From: Oscillospiraceae bacterium
GTDB taxonomy: Bacteria > Bacillota > Clostridia > Oscillospirales > Oscillospiraceae
Length of the DNA stretch: 64,000 nucleotides
Reading direction: 5' to 3'
Assembly: GCA_017406005.1 (NCBI GenBank)
Contig: JAFQZI010000173.1
Span: 1 to 64,000, forward strand
The position numbers were made by a program, and so were the translations under genes. Below are positions 58,951 through 64,000 of the stretch, piece after piece (position 1 is the first letter of the stretch; each line of letters starts with the position of its first letter). The notes under the pieces are model-generated. The model did not search any database. It saw nothing but the letters and a program-made list of their open reading frames with translations, and was not told the origin of the DNA.

Positions 58951-60066
58951 ATGCCAGCGAAACAGAAGAAAGCCGATAAGAAAGTAACTCTGACTCTTCC
59001 GGATGGGACCCGTAAGTACTTTTATGGGAGAACGAAAAAGGAAGCAGAACAGAAACGGGATGAAGCCAAGCGTCAGATTGCGGGAGGGATCGACGTTGGC
59101 AACAACATGACCTTTAAGGAACTCGCAGATATCTGGCTGCGAGAGTACATGGCCAAGAAGAAACTGCACGAATGCACGAAGGCGAGTACGAAGGGAATCT
59201 TCGACCGCTATCTCTTACCGGAACTCGGCCATATGAAACTCAGGGACATAAAGCCGGCGCATATCGATCTCATGCTTTTGAAATATGCAGACCTTTCCAA
59301 GAGCACGCAGAGCAAGATTCTGATTTACGCAGGGGCTGTCTTTGACAAGGCAATCGAGAACGGGATTATCCCCCGCTCCCCTACCTTTAATAAGAAACCC
59401 ACGGCCGATGATCCGGAAGAGGTAAAGCCCTTGACGAATGTCCAGTGTGAAGAGCTGCTTAAAACAATGAAAGGAACCAGGGTGTATCCGTTTATTGTCC
59501 TTGTCCTGTTCAGCGGTTTAAGAAAAGGAGAAGCGCTGGGTCTGATGTGGAAGGACCTTGACTTTGAGAACCGGCTCATCCACGTCCGTCGGTCGGTCAT
59601 CTATCCGGAAGGCAGCAAGCGGCACGGAGAAATCTGTGATAAACTGAAATCTGATTCAGCGCATAGAACTATCCCGATGGCCCCGGAGATCTACAACGTG
59701 ATGATGGCGGAGAAGAAGAAAACCGATTCGGTTTATGTGTTCTCGATGAGAAACGGATCATTCCTCACCCAGGAATCCTTCCGTAGCATGTGGGATCTGA
59801 TCCGCTACCGGACAATCGGTGGCCCAGCTACAGGGCATCACGTTCATGCAACCCTGGACTTTTCGGTTCATCCGCACCAGCTCCGGCACACCTGTTGCAC
59901 GAGATGGATTGCCAACGGGATGACTCCGAAAGAAGCGCAGTATCTCATGGGCCACTCGTCACCGGATATCACGATGGGTATTTACGCAGACTATATTGCA
60001 GAACAAGAGCTGTCGAATACCGCGAAAAAACTTTCGTCTGATGGTCTTCGATTAGCTCTCGGATAA
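58951..60066 (+). CDS. int: Tyrosine recombinase (integrase) of the tRNA-Gln element
   Basis: The 371-residue integrase has an N-terminal arm-binding domain (about 8-50, TLPDGTRKYFYGRTKKEAEQ), a core-binding SAM-like domain (about 55-155) and the catalytic domain. The site residues are Arg in FSGLRKGEALGL near 190, H-x-L-R in HPHQLRHTCC near 312, His in MGHSSPD and Tyr in GIYADYI near 349. It recombines a site in the tRNA 3' end. GGAGGAAAT precedes the ATG. It appears intact and lies next to attR, as expected. Confidence 0.93.
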   Translation: MPAKQKKADKKVTLTLPDGTRKYFYGRTKKEAEQKRDEAKRQIAGGIDVGNNMTFKELADIWLREYMAKKKLHECTKASTKGIFDRYLLPELGHMKLRDIKPAHIDLMLLKYADLSKSTQSKILIYAGAVFDKAIENGIIPRSPTFNKKPTADDPEEVKPLTNVQCEELLKTMKGTRVYPFIVLVLFSGLRKGEALGLMWKDLDFENRLIHVRRSVIYPEGSKRHGEICDKLKSDSAHRTIPMAPEIYNVMMAEKKKTDSVYVFSMRNGSFLTQESFRSMWDLIRYRTIGGPATGHHVHATLDFSVHPHQLRHTCCTRWIANGMTPKEAQYLMGHSSPDITMGIYADYIAEQELSNTAKKLSSDGLRLALG

Positions 60067-60075
60067 AAAAAATAA

Positions 60076-60168
60076 TACCACATCGTACCACGTTTGCACC
60101 ACATAAGGGTGCTTAAAAGGCAAAAAAGCTTTTGTGCAAGTGCTTAAAAACGTGGTAAAAATGTGGTA
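60076..60168. repeat. Arm-type inverted repeats beside attR
   Basis: TACCACAT and TACCACGT (60076-60083, 60086-60093) face ACGTGGTA and ATGTGGTA (60150-60157, 60161-60168), with a related CACCACAT at 60097 and two GTGCTTAAAA copies between. The placement, 90-180 bp from attR, suits integrase arm or excisionase sites. Confidence 0.65.
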
Positions 60169-60200
60169 CAGCAGAAAACAAGGTATAATCTTTTGCATGA

Positions 60201-60247
60201 AAAAAGTACCCAGATTCAAGCTTTCCACTCAAATCTGAGTACTTTTT
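60201..60247 (-). terminator. tRNA-Gln terminator supplied by the element
   Basis: Arms AAAAAGTAC-CAGATT and AATCTG-GTACTTTTT pair with one mismatch. On the minus strand it lies 8 nt after the tRNA end and finishes in a T run. Confidence 0.8.
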
Positions 60248-60253
60248 AGGGGA

Positions 60254-60275
60254 GCAGCGGGAGAAGGATTCGAAC
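60254..60275. repeat. attR: right direct repeat within tRNA-Gln
   Basis: It is identical over 22 bp to 57902-57923 and covers the discriminator, 3' acceptor strand and part of the T-arm of the tRNA. The element therefore restores the tRNA 3' end on integration. Confidence 0.87.
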
Positions 60276-60325
60276 CCTCACAAACGGAGTCAGAGTCCGG
60301 TGTGCTACCTTTACACAATCCCGCT
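60255..60325 (-). tRNA. tRNA-Gln, anticodon CTG
   Basis: Minus strand: acceptor AGCGGGA pairs with TCCCGCT over 7 bp, with discriminator G. The D-loop has AAAGGTAGCACA, the anticodon loop CTCTGAC contains CTG (codon CAG), and the T-loop is GGTTCGAATCC. CCA is not encoded. Its 3' half is the integration site of the element. Confidence 0.95.
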
Positions 60326-60338
60326 AAACGCAGAAGTT

Positions 60339-60366
60339 ATTATATCTTGTTTTTTCGAAAAGTCAA
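60339..60366 (-). promoter_or_regulatory. tRNA-Gln promoter
   Basis: TTGACT (60366-60361), 16-nt spacer, TATAAT (60344-60339), about 14 nt before the tRNA. Confidence 0.8.
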
Positions 60367-60390
60367 GTGTTTTTTGAAATTGTTTTTTGA

Positions 60391-60420
60391 AGGAGGAATG
60401 GCTTGTGAACCATTCCTCCT
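60391..60420 (-). terminator. Hairpin after rplT, without a U tract
   Basis: Arms AGGAGGAATGG / CCATTCCTCCT (11 bp) 12 bp after the rplT stop. The minus strand continues TCAAAAAACA, so this is not a classical terminator. It may protect the mRNA end or pause polymerase before the tRNA promoter. Confidence 0.5.
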
Positions 60421-60431
60421 GTCAGAGTGCC

Positions 60432-60788
60432 TTATGCCTTCTGTTCTTTTGCAAGGTTGCAGAGAGCTGTGAAAGCTGCTGCATCATGAATTGCCATCTC
60501 AGAGAGCATCTTGCGGTTCATGTCGATCCCGGCGAGCTTCAGGCCGTGCATGAATGTGGAATAATTCATGCCGTTTGCCTTGCAGCCTGCACTGATACGG
60601 GTGATCCAAAGCTGACGGAAATCTCTTTTCTTCTGCTTGCGGCCGATGTAAGCATAACGGCCGGACTTCATCAGCTGCTCTTTAGCCATCTTGAAATGAC
60701 GGGATTTATTGCCCCAGTAGCCTTTCGCGAGACCCAAAACTTTATTTCTGCGCTTGCGCGTCATCATTGCGCCTTTTACTCTTGCCAT
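60432..60788 (-). CDS. rplT: 50S ribosomal protein L20
   Basis: The 118-residue basic protein starts [26 protein letters not shown] and continues [20 protein letters not shown], the L20 signature. It is needed for early assembly of the large subunit and in other bacteria represses its own operon through the infC leader. AGGAGG precedes the ATG. It is the last gene of infC-rpmI-rplT. Confidence 0.97.
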   Translation of the reverse strand: MARVKGAMMTRKRRNKVLGLAKGYWGNKSRHFKMAKEQLMKSGRYAYIGRKQKKRDFRQLWITRISAGCKANGMNYSTFMHGLKLAGIDMNRKMLSEMAIHDAAAFTALCNLAKEQKA

Positions 60789-60817
60789 TTTTAAATCCTC
60801 CTATATACCGTCTGCCC

Positions 60818-61015
60818 TTATTTATAAGGGATCATTTTCTTGATGGTGTCTACATTCGTCACGTCAGCGTAAGTTCCGCTGCGAAGACGACGGCAGCGCT
60901 TGGTATCCTTCTTGGTGAGGATATGGCTCTTGAAAGCATGGGCGCGTTTTACCTTGCCAGTCTTCGTGAGATTAAATCTCTTCTTAGCGCCGCTGTGAGT
61001 TTTAAGTTTCGGCAT
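60818..61015 (-). CDS. rpmI: 50S ribosomal protein L35
   Basis: The 65-residue protein begins [20 protein letters not shown] and has the [21 protein letters not shown] core of L35. AGGAGG lies 7-8 nt before the ATG. It sits between infC and rplT in the order conserved across bacteria. Confidence 0.97.
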   Translation of the reverse strand: MPKLKTHSGAKKRFNLTKTGKVKRAHAFKSHILTKKDTKRCRRLRSGTYADVTNVDTIKKMIPYK

Positions 61016-61037
61016 AATGAATACTCCTCCTAAAATA

Positions 61038-61625
61038 TTATTCAGCTTTTTCAGTGGCCGGAGCTTCCTGCTGCTTCGGCTGCTTGGGTTTCGCAGGCTT
61101 TTTCGGCGGTGTTACCGGTTTGGGGGAAAGGAAAATCGTCATATTCCTGCCCTCAAGCTTGGGTGCCTTGTCAAGCGTGGCGATCTCCGCGCATTTTTCA
61201 GCGAAGTCCTTCAGCAGTTCTTCACCGATCTCCGTATGGGCCATTTCTCTTCCGCGGAAGCGGACAGAAACCTTCAGCCTGTCTCCATCGGCGAGAAACT
61301 TCATACCGTTTTTCAGCTTGGTAAGAAAGTCATTATCCCCGATGCTGGGCCCCATGCGGATCTCTTTGATGTCAATCACATGCTGGTTTTTCTTTGCTTC
61401 TTTTTCTTTCTTTGTCTGCTCGAAGCGGAACTTTCCGTAGTCCATAATCCGGCAGACTGGCGGGTTGGAATTGGGCGCGATTTTGACAAGATCCATCTCA
61501 TGCTCTTCAGCAATCTTCAGCGCTTCCTCGGCGGACATAATGCCGAGCTGCTCACCGTCTTCACTGATCAGGCGGATTTCACTGTCAATAATTTCCTCAT
61601 TGATTTGATGAGTATCGGTTGCGAT
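61038..61625 (-). CDS. infC: Translation initiation factor IF-3, with a non-AUG (AUC) start
   Basis: The 195-residue protein starts (M)[11 protein letters not shown], with [16 protein letters not shown] near residue 28 and the C-terminal domain from [14 protein letters not shown] (about 90), then a Pro/Lys-rich tail (about 170-195). No ATG, GTG or TTG fits. GGAGG (61638-61634) is 8 nt before ATC at 61625, exactly where IF-3 homology begins. infC uses AUU or AUC in other bacteria so that IF-3 limits its own synthesis. The open frame upstream is leader sequence. Confidence 0.93.
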   Translation of the reverse strand: MATDTHQINEEIIDSEIRLISEDGEQLGIMSAEEALKIAEEHEMDLVKIAPNSNPPVCRIMDYGKFRFEQTKKEKEAKKNQHVIDIKEIRMGPSIGDNDFLTKLKNGMKFLADGDRLKVSVRFRGREMAHTEIGEELLKDFAEKCAEIATLDKAPKLEGRNMTIFLSPKPVTPPKKPAKPKQPKQQEAPATEKAE

Positions 61626-61782
61626 TTCAAACACCTCCGGAAAATACAAAATGCGCAGAAGCATAGCATCCGCGCAGCGTAACACAGCATAATCTTCAAT
61701 AAGAAAAACTGTCACATCTTGACCTGGGCGAGCCAATTGCTGCCAGGTGAGGACGGCGGACACCGAGCCTGCTTCTTTTTGC
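61626..61782 (-). promoter_or_regulatory. infC leader, candidate L20-responsive attenuator
   Basis: The untranslated leader is about 155 nt. It contains a CCTGG...CCAGG stem-loop near 61722-61746 and a short GTCA/TGAC hairpin followed by AGTTTTTCTT near 61700-61725, which could act as a terminator. Position and length fit the L20-dependent leaders of Bacillota, but the fold has not been computed. Confidence 0.5.
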
Positions 61783-61788
61783 TCTGTT

Positions 61789-61817
61789 ATTATAATGACC
61801 GTTTCCTGAAATGTCAA
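61789..61817 (-). promoter_or_regulatory. infC-rpmI-rplT promoter
   Basis: TTGACA (61817-61812), 17-nt spacer, TATAAT (61794-61789): consensus at both boxes. Confidence 0.9.
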
Positions 61818-61861
61818 CTGTTTTTTTCACTTTTTCTGAGGTTTTTGCACGTTTTTGGAAA

Positions 61862-61890
61862 TTGACAAAGACCATCGGCAATGGTATTAT
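61862..61890 (+). promoter_or_regulatory. Promoter of the GT-C membrane protein gene
   Basis: TTGACA (61862-61867), 17-nt spacer, TATTAT (61885-61890). It diverges from the infC promoter 45 bp away and leaves a leader of about 115 nt. Confidence 0.8.
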
Positions 61891-62012
61891 GTTAATTTAG
61901 AGTGCCAGTGGAACAGGTGCAAGCCAGGCTGTCCGCGAAGACACCGTTGCACTTCGATTTCAGATCTCTGCCGCGGGCAAAACGGATGAAAGCATTTGGA
62001 GGGGGGAAACCA

Positions 62013-63509
62013 GTGGACGGCTGCAACAGAAGCAACAGGCGCAGGCGCATTTTTTATGTTGTACTGCTCCTCCTCTATCTCGGTTTTCATCTGTTTGTCT
62101 TTCTGCACCATGAAGCATTCCGCGATGAGGCGCAGGCTTGGACGATTGCGAAAAACACTACCCTTTCAGAACTGTTTGCCGACCTCAGCATCGAAGGGCA
62201 CCCCTGCCTGTGGTTTCTGATCATCCGGCCGTTTGCAAAGCTCGGAATGTCCTTCCGAAGCTTCGGGGCCGTCAGCCTCGTTTTTATGGGGGTATCCGCA
62301 GCACTGTTCCTCTTTCATGCCCCTTTCGGGGATTTGCTCAAGGTGATCGTGCTGGGAAGCTTCGCTTTCTGCTACAACTCCCCCGTCATGCCGCGGACCT
62401 ACTGCGTAATCACGCTGCTGATCGTCTGCCTTGCGATGCTCTGGCCGAAGCGGCTGGAAAAACCGATCCTTTACGGGGTGCTGGTCGGACTTCTGTTTCA
62501 GTCCCACATCATCCTGGCAGGGTTTGCCGGAGGGCTGGTGCTGGAACTGTTTGTCCACTGGCTGCGGGAAAAGCCTCGGATCAACAGGCTCTTCTGGGGG
62601 ATGGCCATCCCGGCTGCCAGCGCCCTCTTTACGGTGTACGAGCTGATGCCGCGCAGGGATGCTCCTGTTTTTGTCGACACATCTGCCCAGTCTGTTTTCA
62701 GCAAAATGAGCCTCAGCTACAACGAGCTCATTGCAGCCATCAACGATCTGGAGGAGACGGTCTGGGGGCATCTCGTCTGCGAACTGCAGATCGGGCCGGT
62801 GACAGGGAAAGCGGTGCTCCTGCTGATCCTGCTGCTGCTCTTCCTTGCCCTTCTGATTGCCGTGACCGTGAGGAAGGAATGGGGGCGTTTCTGGAGCATA
62901 GCTCTCGTCGGCGTCAGCGGGCTCGGGTTTTCTCTGGGCGTCAGGCTTTTCGTGTACCGCGGTGGCTATCATATGACGGTGTGCTACTTCCTGATCTTAT
63001 TGTTTCTTGTATGGATCGCCTTTAACGATGTGAAGGCAAAGTCCGTCAAAGCGGTGGCGGGCGTGATGCTCGCATTCGTCCTGCTGCTGACGTGTGAGAA
63101 GTGGATCAATGCGGCCAAATATGACCTGACCGAGGCGTTTTCCGGCAGCCTGCCTACGGCTGATTTTATTGATGCGACGGTCGAGGGGAACGGAATTATC
63201 CTTGTGAAGGAAGATCATCTCATCCCGTCCGTCTACGCCTACGTGGACAGCGACAGGAAGGACATCACCTTCCGGAGCATCGACACCGGAGAGGACTACA
63301 AGCTCCACGTCTGGGGTGCCGTGTATCCGCCGTTTAATCTGCAGGCGCTTCTCGATTATGCGCAGGAGCAGTATCCGGGCAGAGAAGATGTATATTACCT
63401 CTCTTCCGCCGATCTGGGGAATCCGGACGGACTGGAGGAGCTTTACCGTATGGACAGCCGGAATCCGCTGGAAGAGAACTACTGGTTCTACCGGATTTCC
63501 ACCCCTTAA
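62013..63509 (+). CDS. GT-C type integral membrane glycosyltransferase-like protein
   Basis: The 498-residue protein has about 10 predicted membrane helices. After the first comes the luminal-type acidic motif HEAFRDEAQAWTIA near residue 36 and IEGHPCLWFLIIRP near 61, the layout of GT39/ArnT-like lipid-linked sugar transferases. A soluble C-terminal part (about 385-498) follows. I choose the GTG at 62013 because GGAGG (61998) precedes it; the ATG at 61986 is an alternative. It likely builds an envelope glycan with the FAD enzyme encoded next. Confidence 0.75.
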   Translation: MDGCNRSNRRRRIFYVVLLLLYLGFHLFVFLHHEAFRDEAQAWTIAKNTTLSELFADLSIEGHPCLWFLIIRPFAKLGMSFRSFGAVSLVFMGVSAALFLFHAPFGDLLKVIVLGSFAFCYNSPVMPRTYCVITLLIVCLAMLWPKRLEKPILYGVLVGLLFQSHIILAGFAGGLVLELFVHWLREKPRINRLFWGMAIPAASALFTVYELMPRRDAPVFVDTSAQSVFSKMSLSYNELIAAINDLEETVWGHLVCELQIGPVTGKAVLLLILLLLFLALLIAVTVRKEWGRFWSIALVGVSGLGFSLGVRLFVYRGGYHMTVCYFLILLFLVWIAFNDVKAKSVKAVAGVMLAFVLLLTCEKWINAAKYDLTEAFSGSLPTADFIDATVEGNGIILVKEDHLIPSVYAYVDSDRKDITFRSIDTGEDYKLHVWGAVYPPFNLQALLDYAQEQYPGREDVYYLSSADLGNPDGLEELYRMDSRNPLEENYWFYRISTP

Positions 63510-63533
63510 CTTTGTTTCAGGAGAAGCAATCGG

Positions 63534-64000
63534 ATGAAAAAAATTGTTATTATCGGAGGAGGCCCGGCGGGGCTGACGGCAGCCTATGAACTCCTCGCCG
63601 GGGACGAAAAGACGGATGTCACCGTGCTGGAAGAAACCGATCTGCTGGGCGGGATCTCCAGGACTGTTGAATACCGCGGGAACCGCATGGATATGGGCGG
63701 CCACCGGTTTTTCTCCAAAGTGCCGGAAGTGAATGACTGGTGGGAGAAAATGATGCCCATGCAGGGTGCCCCCTCGTATGACGATATCGTCCTCGGGAGA
63801 AAGCCGGAGCTTGCCCCCGGCGGCCCGGATCCGGAGAAAACCGACGTCGTCATGCTGAAGCGGCGCAGAGTCTCCCGCATCTTCTTCGACGGCAAGTTCT
63901 ACGCCTATCCGATCTCTTTGAAGCCGGAAACCTTCCGGAATATGGGCCTCAAAACCACAGTGGAATGCGGCTTCAGCTATCTCGGCGCTATGCTGCACAA
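63534..64000 (+). CDS. FAD-dependent oxidoreductase (amine-oxidase/UDP-galactopyranose mutase-like), cut by the window end
   Basis: It opens with the dinucleotide fold [18 protein letters not shown] and [18 protein letters not shown], then the [11 protein letters not shown] segment that follows the FAD loop in the protoporphyrinogen-oxidase/UDP-galactopyranose-mutase superfamily. About 155 codons are visible and no stop is reached by 64000. AGGAG lies 10 nt before the ATG. Coupling to the GT-C gene 24 nt upstream suggests a role in sugar-nucleotide or lipid-linked glycan metabolism. Confidence 0.87.
   Translation, partial: MKKIVIIGGGPAGLTAAYELLAGDEKTDVTVLEETDLLGGISRTVEYRGNRMDMGGHRFFSKVPEVNDWWEKMMPMQGAPSYDDIVLGRKPELAPGGPDPEKTDVVMLKRRRVSRIFFDGKFYAYPISLKPETFRNMGLKTTVECGFSYLGAMLH

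Noticed and set aside
61626..61817. 64-residue N-terminal extension of IF-3
   Set aside because: It begins inside the promoter -35 box and covers the untranslated leader; IF-3 families do not have such an extension.

Overview
The window looks like a chromosomal segment of a strictly anaerobic, Gram-positive member of the Bacillota, most likely class Clostridia, with roughly balanced base composition. The evidence is strong AGGAGG-type ribosome binding sites, exported proteins with Gram-positive signal peptides and lipoboxes, an oxygen-independent cobalamin pathway, a type III pantothenate kinase, WYL and GntR/YtrA regulators, and the infC-rpmI-rplT order. Species cannot be fixed from sequence alone.

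Layout. 1-3.3 kb: a minus-strand sugar-acid/rhamnose-type cassette (mutarotase, TRAP DctQ and DctM) behind a GntR-FCD regulator. 3.4-13.2 kb: two ABC-2 type export systems. The first has a paired TGATATCA site at its promoter, and the second is a YtrA-type operon with a 33-bp palindromic operator. Between them lie a YwaF-like membrane protein and a large secreted solute-binding-like protein, with five copies of a dispersed 47-50 bp repeat with TCGCGA ends. 13.2-15.3 kb: coaX, a Lar-like zinc ribbon and a serine-hydrolase homologue whose nucleophile is replaced. 15.4-20.5 kb: tRNA-Leu and a complete nickel/peptide-type ABC importer. 20.5-26.3 kb: a phosphoesterase, an aldo/keto reductase with ferredoxin motifs, a GH31 glycosidase next to the vestige of a second copy, and two tandem HypB-like GTPases. 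26.4-32.5 kb: accessory genes (WYL regulator operon, a membrane gene broken at a T8 tract, an acetyltransferase, hydrolase and secreted protein) and remnants of duplicated genes.

32.5-52.6 kb is an almost complete anaerobic cobalamin pathway on the minus strand. A promoter plus cobalamin riboswitch at about 42.25-42.53 kb drives cbiC, cbiD, cbiG, cbiH, cbiJ, an exported CbiK-type chelatase and a FecCD-type importer. That importer's binding protein carries two extra beta-rich repeats. The other block (cbiF, cbiET, cbiA, cobT, cobU, cobS, a short cobU-like gene, cobC, cbiB, cobD, cbiP) follows murC across a hairpin that nearly copies the riboswitch terminator. cbiL and a corrinoid adenosyltransferase are not in the window. 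The logic is chelatase and uptake at the cell surface, corrin-ring synthesis, then amidation and nucleotide-loop assembly.

52.6-64 kb holds housekeeping genes (murC, cca, family-4 uracil-DNA glycosylase, an amidohydrolase, a minimal zincin, then infC-rpmI-rplT). A 2.35-kb integrative element interrupts them at tRNA-Gln(CTG), flanked by 22-bp direct repeats and carrying an integrase, a lipoprotein and a SUKH-like fragment. The right edge begins a cell-envelope glycan module (GT-C type membrane protein and a truncated FAD oxidoreductase).
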